The notes beneath the pieces are model-generated. The model was not told the origin of the DNA, ran no database searches, and worked only from the letters and a program-made list of their open reading frames with translations. A program made the translations under genes and the position numbers. A stretch of 64,000 nucleotides of DNA from Prado023 sp963706885 (GTDB lineage Bacteria > Actinomycetota > Actinomycetes > S36-B12 > CAIYMF01), in NCBI GenBank assembly GCA_963706885.1, contig CAVPNX010000020.1:1-64000 (forward strand), written 5' to 3'. The number at the start of each line of letters is the position of its first letter. The first letter of the stretch is position 1. This document shows positions 43,918 to 52,324 of the stretch, one piece after another.

Positions 43918-45078
43918 ATGTCTGACTTCGTACCTGGCCTTGAGGGTGTCATCGCGTTCGAGACCGAGATCGCCGAGCCGGACAAGGAGGGCTCGGCCCT
44001 GCGCTACCGCGGTGTGGACATCGAGGACCTCGTGGGTCGCGTGACCTTCGGCCAGGTGTGGGGGCTGCTCGTGGACAACGAGTTCAACCCCGGGCTGCCA
44101 CCCGCCGAGCCGTACCCCATCCCGGTGCACTCCGGAAACGTGCGCGTGGACATGCAGTCCGCGATCGCGATGCTGGCCCCGGCCTGGGGCCTGCAGCCGC
44201 TGCTGGACATCGACGACGACCAGGCCCGCGATGACCTCGCCCGGGTGTCGGTCATGGCCATGTCCTTCGCCGCACAGGCCGCCCGTGGGGTCGGGGTGCC
44301 CATGGTGCCCACGTCGCTGATCGACCAGGGCCGCACCGTGGTCGAGCGGATGATGATCCGCTGGCACGGCGAGCCCGACCCGGTGCACATCCGCGCGGTC
44401 GATGCCTACTTCGTCTCCGCCGCCGAGCACGGGATGAACGCCTCCACGTTCACCTCGCGGGTCATCGCCTCGACCGGTGCCGACGTCGCCGCGGCGATCT
44501 CCGGGGCCATCGGCGCCATGTCCGGGCCCCTGCACGGCGGTGCGCCCAGCCGGGTGCTGCACATGCTCGAGGAGGTCGAGCGCACCGGCGATGCCGAGGG
44601 CTACATCAAGGGCGTCCTGGACCGCGGCGAGCGGCTGATGGGCTTCGGTCACCGCGTCTACCGCGCCGAGGACCCGCGGGCCCGCGTGCTGCGACGGACC
44701 TGCCTCGAGCTGGATGCCCCGCGCTACGAGGTCGCCGAGGCACTCGAGGCCGCCGCCCTCAAGGAGCTGCGCGAGCGCCGCCCCGACCGCGTGATCGAGA
44801 CGAACGTGGAGTTCTGGGCCGCGATCATCCTGGACTTCGCCGACATCCCGCCCACGATGTTCCCGGCGATGTTCACCTGCGCCCGACTGGCCGGCTGGAG
44901 CGCGCACATCTACGAGCAGAAGCGCACCGGCCGTCTCGTGCGCCCCTCTGCCCGGTACCTGGGACCCGGCCCCCGCGTCCCGCAGGACGTGCCCGGCTGG
45001 AAGGACTCGATGCTCTTCCCGTACGACGGCGACCTCGGCCCGCTGTACGAGAAGACCCAGCCCCTGCCCCCGTTCTGA
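43918..45078 (+). CDS. Citrate synthase
   Basis: A 386-residue citrate synthase of the 2-type/methylcitrate-like subgroup. Catalytic residues lie in AAEHGMNASTFTSRV (His), MGFGHRVYRAEDPRA (His) and LDFADIPPTMFPAMFT (Asp). It condenses acetyl-CoA with oxaloacetate; a methylcitrate role cannot be excluded. A GTAGGAGAG site precedes ATG. It lies between pdxH and serC, a grouping frequent in actinobacteria; the mycobacterial counterpart is usually called citA. Confidence 0.9.
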   Translation: MSDFVPGLEGVIAFETEIAEPDKEGSALRYRGVDIEDLVGRVTFGQVWGLLVDNEFNPGLPPAEPYPIPVHSGNVRVDMQSAIAMLAPAWGLQPLLDIDDDQARDDLARVSVMAMSFAAQAARGVGVPMVPTSLIDQGRTVVERMMIRWHGEPDPVHIRAVDAYFVSAAEHGMNASTFTSRVIASTGADVAAAISGAIGAMSGPLHGGAPSRVLHMLEEVERTGDAEGYIKGVLDRGERLMGFGHRVYRAEDPRARVLRRTCLELDAPRYEVAEALEAAALKELRERRPDRVIETNVEFWAAIILDFADIPPTMFPAMFTCARLAGWSAHIYEQKRTGRLVRPSARYLGPGPRVPQDVPGWKDSMLFPYDGDLGPLYEKTQPLPPF

Positions 45079-45135
45079 GCACGCCAGACCCTCCGTGACC
45101 CCCGCACCACCCGACCGATCCGAAGGAACACCCAG

Positions 45136-46272
45136 GTGACCACCACCGACCCGACCACCATCACCATCCCCACCGAGCTGCTCCCCGCGGACGGTCGCTT
45201 CGGATGCGGCCCGTCGAAGGTCCGCGTCGAGCAGGTGGACGCCCTGCGCGGGGCGGCCACCACGATCCTGGGCACGTCGCACCGGCAGAGGACGGTGAAG
45301 TCGCAGGTCGGGCGGGTCCGCGCCGGGCTCGCGGAGCTGTTCGCGCTGCCCGACGGGTACGAGGTGATCCTGGGCAACGGCGGATCGACGGCGTTCTGGG
45401 ACGCCGCGACATTCGGGCTCATCAACGACCGCGCGCAGTTCCTGACGTTCGGGGAGTTCGGCTCGAAGTTCGCCAAGGCCGCGAAGACGGCACCGCACCT
45501 GGGCGCCCCGACCGTGATCACCTCGGATCCGGGCAGCGCGCCGGAGTTCGCCGCCGAGGTGGGGATCGACCTCTACGGCACACCGCACAACGAGACGTCC
45601 ACCGGTGTCGCGATCACCCCGACCCGGGTCGTGGGCGCGGACGCCGGTGCGCTCATGGCCTTCGACGCCACGTCGGCAGCCGGCGGACTGGCCGTCGACC
45701 CGACGCAGTTCGACGTCTACTACTTCGCCCCGCAGAAGTGCTTCGCCTCCGACGGCGGGCTCTGGTTCGCCCTGCTCAGCCCTGCGGCCGTGGAGCGGAT
45801 CGAGTCGATCGCCGCGTCCGGGCGTTGGGTCCCGGCGTTCCTGGACCTGAAGATCGCCCTGGACAACTCACGCCTCGAGCAGACCTACAACACCCCCGCG
45901 CTGGCGACCATCCTGATGATGGCCGAGCAGGTCGACTGGTTCAACAGCCAGGGCGGGATGGCCTGGACGACGGCCCGCACCGCGCAATCGGCGGGGATCC
46001 TCTACGGCTGGGCCGAGGCCTCGCAGTACGCCACGCCCTACGTGACCGATCCCGCGCTGCGCAGCAACGTCGTGGGCACCATCGACTTCGACGACTCGAT
46101 CGACGCCGCGGCTGTGGCCAAGGCGCTGCGGGCCAACGGGATCCTCGACACCGAGCCGTACCGCAAGCTCGGGCGCAACCAGCTGCGGGTGGCGATGTTC
46201 CCGTCGGTGGACCCGGCGGACGTGGCGGCGCTGACCCACTCGATCGACCACGTGGTCTCCGCCCTCGGCTGA
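45136..46272 (+). CDS. serC: Phosphoserine aminotransferase
   Basis: A 378-residue PLP enzyme of serine synthesis, converting 3-phosphohydroxypyruvate to phosphoserine. Blocks: GRFGCGPSKVR, LGTSHRQRTVK, ILGNGGSTAFWDA, FDATSAAGGL and the PLP lysine in YYFAPQKCFASDGGLW. It belongs to the actinobacterial type of SerC. GTG 45136 with GAAGGA site, 57 bp after citrate synthase, likely one operon. Confidence 0.94.
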   Translation: MTTTDPTTITIPTELLPADGRFGCGPSKVRVEQVDALRGAATTILGTSHRQRTVKSQVGRVRAGLAELFALPDGYEVILGNGGSTAFWDAATFGLINDRAQFLTFGEFGSKFAKAAKTAPHLGAPTVITSDPGSAPEFAAEVGIDLYGTPHNETSTGVAITPTRVVGADAGALMAFDATSAAGGLAVDPTQFDVYYFAPQKCFASDGGLWFALLSPAAVERIESIAASGRWVPAFLDLKIALDNSRLEQTYNTPALATILMMAEQVDWFNSQGGMAWTTARTAQSAGILYGWAEASQYATPYVTDPALRSNVVGTIDFDDSIDAAAVAKALRANGILDTEPYRKLGRNQLRVAMFPSVDPADVAALTHSIDHVVSALG

Positions 46273-46310
46273 GGCCGGCGGGCGCCCGTCGCCGAGCGGC
46301 CGGACACGGA

Positions 46311-47357
46311 CTACCGAGACCGAGGCCGGCGCCGGCGCCGGGCTGCCCGACGCAGCACCGCCAGCGCGATCAGCGCGGCCAGGGCCACGCCGGCGATGCG
46401 CACGTACGGGTAGATGTCGAACCCGGCCACCCGTGGCAGGGCCGCGGCGATCCCGCCGTCCGTACCCAGCGCCGTGCGTGGGACGTCCACTCGGATGACC
46501 TCGCCGGACCGCTCCGAGACGACGATGAGGCTCTCGCCGTCGGCGGTCCACGTGACCGCCTCCCCCTGGGGCTGGAAGGGGAGCCCGAACCGGGCCTGCG
46601 CCTCGCCGGGCGGCGTGCCGGTGAACACCTCCGCGGACAGGTAGTCCCGCACCACGAAGCGCGTGCCGTCGGGGGCCATCGCCGCATCCGTCACCTGCGA
46701 GCGCGCCGTGCCGACCTCCTCGGCCTCCATCGGTTCCCGCGCCGGGCTCATGGGACTGGGCAGCGCGTAGACACCGCCGACCCCGTCCTCCTTGCTGATC
46801 ACCCAGAGCCGCTCGCGCTCCGGGTCGGCCATCAGGGCCTCGGCGTTGACCGGACCGTCGGGGTAGGTGAACCGGTAGGTCGTCACGGGCACGTCGGCGT
46901 CGGTCAGCTCCGGGGGCTCGATCACCTTGTGGATGCGGGCGTAGGGCCAGGAGTCCCGGTTGTCCCCGATGTCCCCCACCCAGATCACGTCCCTGCCCTC
47001 GGCGTCGCGTCCGATCGCCAGCGCCTCGTGGTCACGGGCCGGGGTGTCCAGCAAGGTCAGCGTCGCCCGCACGGAGCAGTCGGTGAGGTCCAGGGCGTAG
47101 AGGTACGGGCCCCCGCCGGAATCGTTGGTCACCCACAGCGTGTCCTCGTGCTGCTGGGACAGCGCGATGCCGCTGACCTCGCCGAGCTCGCGCGTGCTGA
47201 AGGAGCACAGCAGCTCGTCACCCGTGCCGACGATCGCCGGGAGCGCCAGGGACGTGTCCCTGATCCCGGCGGAGCCACCCACCGACGGCAGGAGCACCGC
47301 GCCCGCCATGGCGGCTGCCCCCGCGGCGAGCACGGGGCGAGCGAACCGAGCAGCCAT
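46311..47357 (-). CDS. Exported beta-propeller-like protein with C-terminal anchor
   Basis: A 348-residue protein. Residues 1-30 form a signal peptide (RFARPVLAAGAAAMAGAVLL). The body has repeated strands (GEVSGIALSQQHEDTLWVTNDSGG, DHEALAIGRD, DVIWVGDIGDN) typical of esterase-like or SMP-30-like beta propellers. A single helix near the end (IAGVALAALIALAVL) plus an Arg-rich tail anchors it to the membrane with the propeller outside. No catalytic residues were recognised. It begins 3 nt after the DUF2530 stop. Confidence 0.78.
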   Translation of the reverse strand: MAARFARPVLAAGAAAMAGAVLLPSVGGSAGIRDTSLALPAIVGTGDELLCSFSTRELGEVSGIALSQQHEDTLWVTNDSGGGPYLYALDLTDCSVRATLTLLDTPARDHEALAIGRDAEGRDVIWVGDIGDNRDSWPYARIHKVIEPPELTDADVPVTTYRFTYPDGPVNAEALMADPERERLWVISKEDGVGGVYALPSPMSPAREPMEAEEVGTARSQVTDAAMAPDGTRFVVRDYLSAEVFTGTPPGEAQARFGLPFQPQGEAVTWTADGESLIVVSERSGEVIRVDVPRTALGTDGGIAAALPRVAGFDIYPYVRIAGVALAALIALAVLRRAARRRRRPRSR

Positions 47358-47359
47358 CG

Positions 47360-47638
47360 TCAACCGTTCGGCGCCGAGTCGCCGGAACCCTCGAGGTCAG
47401 CACCCTCCCGCTGGCGGATCAGCGCACGCCGGCGCGAGAAGATGCCCAGCTCCACGATCCCGATCAGCAGCCCCGCGCCGCACACTGCCAGCCACCACTG
47501 GGTTCCCTGATCCGCGAGCGCGTCGCGCCGCACGAGGAGGACCACTGCGGCCACGACCCACAGGCCGAGCCCGATCTGGATGGCCCGGATCCCGTCGTCG
47601 CGAACCGGCTCCAGGGGCGGGAGATCGGGCGCAGACAT
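47360..47638 (-). CDS. DUF2530 small membrane protein
   Basis: A 92-residue protein with two transmembrane helices (IQIGLGLWVVAAVVLLV; WWLAVCGAGLLIGIVELGIF) and a charged C-terminus (SRRRALIRQREG). It matches the actinobacterial DUF2530 architecture, for which no function is known. TAGGGT (47646-47651 on this strand) ends 7 nt before ATG. Confidence 0.8.
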   Translation of the reverse strand: MSAPDLPPLEPVRDDGIRAIQIGLGLWVVAAVVLLVRRDALADQGTQWWLAVCGAGLLIGIVELGIFSRRRALIRQREGADLEGSGDSAPNG

Positions 47639-47674
47639 GACCACAACCCTAACCCGATGTCGGCAGACGGCCGG

Positions 47675-47758
47675 TCAGCGAAGGGCGGCGATCGCCGTGA
47701 TCGCGACCAGCCCCAGCAGCACGGCGAGGGTCAGGAACCGACGGGCCCGCGGGTCCAT
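47675..47758 (-). CDS. Predicted 27-residue membrane peptide
   Basis: Starts MDPRARRFLTVAVLLGLVAI and ends with IAALR: a basic start followed by one hydrophobic helix. It lies 3 nt after the DUF3027 stop and may be translated by coupling. There is no independent ribosome site, and no family is known; expression needs proof. Confidence 0.4.
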   Translation of the reverse strand: MDPRARRFLTLAVLLGLVAITAIAALR

Positions 47759-47761
47759 GGA

Positions 47762-48496
47762 TCAGGACCGCGGCTGTTCCACGACGGCCTCGGAGTGCGC
47801 GCCGCAGCCGAACGCGAGCGCGACCACACGACCGTCTGCCGGCGACATCGCGTTGGCGCAGACCCCGAACGCGGACCCGGTGGGGCCCCCGATCGGCATG
47901 AGGAACCCACACGTGCTGCACGAGTCGGGCGCGGATCGGGCCATCGGCGCCTTCGGCCCGGTGTCACCCTCCAGCCAGCGGCTCGTGGCATCATCGCGCC
48001 CCTCGGGCGAGAGCACCCGCCGCCGACCGATCCCCAGCTCCCATCCGACGGGACGCAGTCCCGGCTCATCGGAGGCGGCGGCCAGGTCGTCCAGGCCCGA
48101 CCACCCGGGGGCCAGGCGCGGGTCGTCATCGGTCGTGGGCAGCACGTCGCCGACGCCGAGGTCCCCGGGCTCGACCCGCTGGCTCCAGGGGACCCAGGCG
48201 GGGGCGACCAGGGCATCGGCCCCGGGCAGCATCGCGATCTCGTCGATCGTCACGGACCGGGCCCGTGGGGCCCGTGCGACCGTGACCGCCCACAGCCAGC
48301 CGCGGTACCCGGGGGCGTTCGAGACGAAGCGGTGGGTGACGACCCTGTCGTCCTCCGCGACCACGTCGATGTGCTCGCCCACGTGGTCGGCGGGGACGAT
48401 CTCGAGGATGGCGGCGCGGGCCTCGTCGACCGCGTCGCGGCAGACGGCATCGACTGCGGCCGCCCTGCGCGGGCGGCTGGTCACGGTCTCGGTCAT
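47762..48496 (-). CDS. DUF3027 protein
   Basis: A 244-residue actinobacterial DUF3027 protein. Blocks: DAVDEARAAILEIVPADHVGEHIDV, THRFVSNAPGYRGWLWAVTV, PAWVPWSQRVEPGDLGVGDVLP and a Cys pair (CSTCGFLMP) with a later Cys (FGVCANAM) that may bind zinc. Function is unknown; in mycobacteria and streptomycetes it sits near serC and cold-shock genes, as here. ATG 48496 preferred over an upstream in-frame start. Confidence 0.85.
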   Translation of the reverse strand: MTETVTSRPRRAAAVDAVCRDAVDEARAAILEIVPADHVGEHIDVVAEDDRVVTHRFVSNAPGYRGWLWAVTVARAPRARSVTIDEIAMLPGADALVAPAWVPWSQRVEPGDLGVGDVLPTTDDDPRLAPGWSGLDDLAAASDEPGLRPVGWELGIGRRRVLSPEGRDDATSRWLEGDTGPKAPMARSAPDSCSTCGFLMPIGGPTGSAFGVCANAMSPADGRVVALAFGCGAHSEAVVEQPRS

Positions 48497-48570
48497 GGGA
48501 CTTCCCGGGTCGCACTGTCCGGCCACCGGCCGGGTGGGGCAGGAAACCACCACGCAGATAGGCTACCCCC

Positions 48571-49035
48571 ATGAAGTCGCCGCGCCGGTCCCTGGCGATC
48601 GCCCTGGTCGCCCTGTCCCCGCTCGTCCTCGCGGGCTGCGAGAAGCCGTACCCGGGGGTGACGGTCTGGTCCGGCACCGCCAGCGAGCACGTCGAGGCCC
48701 TGTGCTGGCAGCCCGAGGAGGTCGGCGGGCTGACGGCGAAGGAGTGCGCCAACGACGTCCTGGAGACGGCCGGGTCCGGCCAGGGGATCGCCGCCCTCGA
48801 GGTCGCCCCGGGCGAGACCGTCGGGGTCTCCGTGGACCCGATCGTGGCCGAGGGTGGCTGGTCGCTGCAGATCGCCAACCAGACCCTGGCCACCGGCCTG
48901 ACCGACACGTACTACCGCTTCACGTTCCCCGAGCAGGTCGCCACCGAGGGCACCGGCTTCACGTTGCAGGTGATCGCCGCGGCCAAGCCCAACGGGGCGC
49001 GCGGGTACTGGTTCTTCCAGCTCGTCCCGCGCTGA
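48571..49035 (+). CDS. DUF2771-like lipoprotein
   Basis: A 154-residue lipoprotein: signal IALVALSPLVLAGC with lipobox LAGC. The mature part (EKPYPGVTVWSGTASEHVEA, CWQPEEVGG, YYRFTFPEQVATEGTGFTLQVI) is a beta-rich domain resembling DUF2771 proteins that neighbour DUF3027 in actinobacteria. TAGGCT (48559-48564) ends 6 nt before ATG, suggesting leaderless transcription. Confidence 0.75.
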   Translation: MKSPRRSLAIALVALSPLVLAGCEKPYPGVTVWSGTASEHVEALCWQPEEVGGLTAKECANDVLETAGSGQGIAALEVAPGETVGVSVDPIVAEGGWSLQIANQTLATGLTDTYYRFTFPEQVATEGTGFTLQVIAAAKPNGARGYWFFQLVPR

Positions 49036-49124
49036 CCCGCTCATCGAGCCGGCGAGACCACCTGCATCCGGCGCCCGGGTTACTCTGGAGCGTTGCAGTC
49101 CCCACGCACACCCAGGAGTTCACA

Positions 49125-49508
49125 GTGCCCACCGGCAAGGTCAAGTGGTACGACGCGGAGAAGGGCTTCGGCTTCCTGGTCTCCGATGACGGCGAGGACG
49201 TGTTCCTGCACGGGAACTCCCTGCCCGCCGGGGTGACCACCCTCAAGGGTGGAACGCGCGTGGAGTTCGGCGTCGTCGACGGCAAGAAGGGAAAGACCGC
49301 CCTGTCGCTGAAGGTCCTCGAGCCCACGGCGTCGGTGGTCAAGGCCAAGCGCAAGCCGGCCGAGGAGATGGCGATCATCGTCGAGACGTTGATCAACCTG
49401 CTCGACGGTGTGGGCAACGACCTGCGCAAGGGGCGCTACCCGGCTGACGCCAAGGGCTCCAAGGTCGCCGCGGTGCTGCGCGCGGTGGCCGACGACCTCG
49501 ATGCCTGA
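49125..49508 (+). CDS. Cold-shock protein with C-terminal extension
   Basis: A 127-residue cold-shock domain protein. RNA-binding motifs are KGFGFL and VFLHGN. The first 67 residues are the CSD; the remaining 60 (KPAEEMAIIVETLINLLDGVG, RKGRYPADAKGSK) form a helical tail typical of the actinobacterial CspB-type. GTG 49125 has an AGGAG site. A -10-like TACTCT (49081-49086) would give a leader of about 32 nt. Confidence 0.92.
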   Translation: MPTGKVKWYDAEKGFGFLVSDDGEDVFLHGNSLPAGVTTLKGGTRVEFGVVDGKKGKTALSLKVLEPTASVVKAKRKPAEEMAIIVETLINLLDGVGNDLRKGRYPADAKGSKVAAVLRAVADDLDA

Positions 49509-49749
49509 GACCACAGCGACCCGCTCCGGGGATCGACTGATCCGCGCCGGGCTGGTCGTCACCGCTGTCGGGATGCTGCTTGCCCTCATCGCGATGCTGC
49601 CGCTGGTGACCGATGTGGAGCTGCCCAGCACGTTCTGGTGGTTGTCGATGCTCGTGGGTGTCGGGCTGGCCATGATCCTCGTGGGCCTGGCCCGCAACGG
49701 CCGTCGGCGTGCACGGGCGCAGACGGCCGCCCGCGCCACCGTGGACTGA
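49501..49749 (+). CDS. Small two-helix membrane protein
   Basis: An 82-residue protein with two hydrophobic segments (AGLVVTAVGMLLALIAMLPLV; WWLSMLVGVGLAMILVGLA) and a basic tail. It overlaps the cold-shock gene by 8 nt, so it is probably translated from the same mRNA. No family assigned. Confidence 0.65.
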   Translation: MPETTATRSGDRLIRAGLVVTAVGMLLALIAMLPLVTDVELPSTFWWLSMLVGVGLAMILVGLARNGRRRARAQTAARATVD

Positions 49750-49760
49750 CTGGGGCCGCG

Positions 49761-52157
49761 ATGCGCAGCCTTGCCGACGACCTGCGCTCCCGGACCGACG
49801 AGCAGCTGGCCACCCTGGTGACCGCGCGCCCCGACCTCGTGCACCCGGTCCCGGCCGACATCACGGCCCTGGCCCAGCGGGCCAGCTCGCCGGCGAGCGT
49901 GGCGGCGGCGCTGCGCGGCTACGACCAGTTCTCACTGCACGTCGTCCTCGCGGCGGCGATGGGTCCGGATCCGGTCCGCCCCACGACGCTGGCCGCCGAG
50001 ATGGACGCGATCGTGGGCGCGGTCACGCGCGCAGCCACGGGTGCCGGGGCACCGGGCGTCGCGGCGCGGGTGCGCACCGTGGTCGCGCGGCTGCGGACCG
50101 AGGCGCTGCTGTGGGGCTCCGACCGGTCGCTGCACCTCGTGGGGCCTGCGCGCGACCTCATGGTCCCCGCCGACCGGGGGCCGCGGCTGGCCGGGCTGGA
50201 CCCGGTCGTGGCCGGGTACACCAGGGACCCGGACTCCCTGCGGGCGCTGCTGGCCTTCGCCCCCCCGGGTGCCACGGCGGCCCTCGAGCGGTTGCTCGCG
50301 GGCCCCGTGATCGGCACCGTCACTGACGCCCGCCGGGAGGCCGACGAGTCCCGCAGCCCGGTGGACTGGCTCCTGGCCCACCACCTGCTCGTTCCCCTCG
50401 GCCGGGACCGCGCGGTCCTGCCCGCCGAGGTGGTGGCGATCCTGCGCCAGACAGGTCCCGAGGACCCTGCACGGACCGTGATCGACCTGGCGGTCCCCGC
50501 TCCTCGGCGCCCCGCTGCGGACCCCGCGCGGGTGGACCCCGGCGCCGTGGGAGCCGTCCTGGACGTGCTGCACCGGGTCGGTGACCTCGGGCGGGCCTGG
50601 GCCGCGGCACCGCCGACCCGGTTGCGCGGCGGCGGGATCCCCGCCCGCGACCTCACCCGGACCGCCCGGGCGCTGGGCGCGACGGAGGACAGCACAGCCC
50701 TGCTCATCGAGGTCGCGGCCGCAGCTGGCCTGCTGGCTCCGGACACCCAGGAGCAGGTCGGCATCCTGCCCACGCCGGCCTTCGACACCTGGCTGGCCCT
50801 GCCCCCACACGAGCAGCACGCCGCCCTTCTGGTCGCCTGGGCGCAGATGCCCCGCGCGATCGCCACTGTCGACCAGCGGCCCCTGGCACCCGAGCTCAGC
50901 GCACCGACACTTCCGGACCTGCGCCGCGACGTGCTGCGCGTGCTCGCCTCCGCCGATGGCTCGTGGGACGACGACGGTGTGGTCGCAGCCGTGGACTGGT
51001 GGGCCCCGCGACGTCATGACGCCACCCGGGCCGAGCGGGTGCGGGCCGTGCTCAGCCAGGGCCGCGAGCTCGGGGTCGTCGTCGACGGGACCCTCACGAG
51101 CGCCGGTCGCGCCCTCCTGGCCGGCGACGGTTCCCTGGCGGGCACCCTGGCCCGGTCCCTGCCCGCGCAGGTCGACCAGTTGGTCCTGCAGGCTGACCTC
51201 ACCGCGATCGTGCCCGGCCTGCCGACTCCAGCCCTGGCCGACCTGATGCGCACCGTCGCGGACGCGGAGTCCACAGGTGCGGCCAGCATCTACCGGTTCT
51301 CGGCCACCAGCATCCGACGGGCCCTGGACTCCGGGCGGACGGCTGCCGAGCTGCACGCCGAGCTCGCCCGACGCGGAACGATGCCCCAGGCACTGACGTA
51401 CCTGATCGACGACGTCGCCCGGCGCCACGCGGTCCTGCGGATCGGGACCGCCGCGACCTTCCTGCGCTGTGATGACCCCGTGGTCCTCGCCGGGATCCTG
51501 GCCGACCCCGGGGCCGCTGCCCTTGGCCTGTTCGCCCTGTCCGACACGGTCCTGGGCTCCGAGCAGCCACCCGAGCACGTGCTGGAGCGGCTGCGCCAGC
51601 TCGGCCATGCCCCCCTGCCCGAGCCGGGGCGTGGGGTCGCCGTCACCGGGCCCCGGAGGGCGCGGGGGCGCACGGCGGCATCGGAGCCGCCGACCCCGCA
51701 GGTCACGCCGGCCCTGGCCGCGGCGGCCGTGCGGGCGATCCGGGCCAACGACCGTGCCGATCCCACGCACCGCGACACAGCGCCCGCCCGCGACACCACC
51801 GGGCGCGACCCCGGTCCCGTGGGCGCGACGCGGGGCACCTCCCCGCCCCGGGACGCCGCGCGGGGCGCCTCCCCACCCCGAGAAGCGACGCGGGGCACCT
51901 CCCCACCCCGAGACGCCGCGCGTGAGCTGCATCCAGTGCCCACCATGGCGCCGCAGGACGTGATGGCCGTCCTGCGCTCGGCCATCACCACCGACTCACC
52001 GGTGTGGATCGGCTATGCCGACCCGACGGGCGTGGCCGGTGATCGCCGGGTCGAGCCGCTGCGCCTGGCCGGTGGGTACCTGACGGCACTGGACCTGCGG
52101 AGCGAGGCGATCCAGTCGTTCGCCCTGGCCCGGATCACCGGCGCCCTTCCCGCCTGA
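49761..52157 (+). CDS. Helicase-associated XPB-neighbour protein
   Basis: A 798-residue protein corresponding to the large protein convergent with or adjacent to XPB helicase in actinobacteria. It has an N-terminal helicase-associated winged-helix region (RSLADDLRSRTDEQLATLV, SVAAALRGYDQFSLHVVLAA), a central domain like the XPB/Ssl2 N-terminal domain (VDQLVLQADLTAIVPGLPTP, IYRFSATSIRRALDSGRTAAEL) and a C-terminal WYL-like part (DSPVWIGYADPTG, RVEPLRLAGGYLTALDL). A variable linker with a 10-residue repeat separates the last two. It is thought to act with XPB in DNA repair; direct evidence is lacking. Confidence 0.82.
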   Translation: MRSLADDLRSRTDEQLATLVTARPDLVHPVPADITALAQRASSPASVAAALRGYDQFSLHVVLAAAMGPDPVRPTTLAAEMDAIVGAVTRAATGAGAPGVAARVRTVVARLRTEALLWGSDRSLHLVGPARDLMVPADRGPRLAGLDPVVAGYTRDPDSLRALLAFAPPGATAALERLLAGPVIGTVTDARREADESRSPVDWLLAHHLLVPLGRDRAVLPAEVVAILRQTGPEDPARTVIDLAVPAPRRPAADPARVDPGAVGAVLDVLHRVGDLGRAWAAAPPTRLRGGGIPARDLTRTARALGATEDSTALLIEVAAAAGLLAPDTQEQVGILPTPAFDTWLALPPHEQHAALLVAWAQMPRAIATVDQRPLAPELSAPTLPDLRRDVLRVLASADGSWDDDGVVAAVDWWAPRRHDATRAERVRAVLSQGRELGVVVDGTLTSAGRALLAGDGSLAGTLARSLPAQVDQLVLQADLTAIVPGLPTPALADLMRTVADAESTGAASIYRFSATSIRRALDSGRTAAELHAELARRGTMPQALTYLIDDVARRHAVLRIGTAATFLRCDDPVVLAGILADPGAAALGLFALSDTVLGSEQPPEHVLERLRQLGHAPLPEPGRGVAVTGPRRARGRTAASEPPTPQVTPALAAAAVRAIRANDRADPTHRDTAPARDTTGRDPGPVGATRGTSPPRDAARGASPPREATRGTSPPRDAARELHPVPTMAPQDVMAVLRSAITTDSPVWIGYADPTGVAGDRRVEPLRLAGGYLTALDLRSEAIQSFALARITGALPA
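51825..51924 (+). repeat. In-frame 30-bp tandem repeat in the XPB-neighbour gene
   Basis: Three 30-bp units encode ATRGTSPPRD, AARGASPPRE and ATRGTSPPRD (residues 689-718), followed by a fourth partial unit. The repeat lies in the disordered linker and is probably length-variable between strains. Confidence 0.8.
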
Positions 52158-52182
52158 CCCGCCGCGGCAGCCCGGCAAGATC

Positions 52183-52268
52183 GCGGTTTCGTCCAACTCT
52201 GCGGCCGATCGGCAGCCCGGGACTTGGATGGAACCGCTCGCAGCGCCCGAGAGTTGGACCAAACGCGG
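52183..52268. repeat. Dispersed intergenic repeat, family B copy 2
   Basis: GCGGTTTCGTCCAACTCT (52183-52200) and its inverted copy AGAGTTGGACCAAACGCGG (52250-52268) face each other, with a diverged inverted copy at about 52222-52237 (ACTTGGATGGAACCGC). It shares the motif with 10387-10434. It sits between the convergent XPB-neighbour and XPB genes and could also form a long hairpin that ends transcription. Confidence 0.65.
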
Positions 52269-52324
52269 GAGGGGGCGGGGTGGCAACGCGGGAGGGGGCG
52301 GGGGGCTCGGGGGCGGGGGGCGGG

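Noticed and set aside
42862..45588. A 908-codon open frame on the minus strand across pdxH, citrate synthase and serC
   Set aside because: Only the pdxH portion has family features; the rest is antisense to well-conserved genes, a usual effect of high GC.
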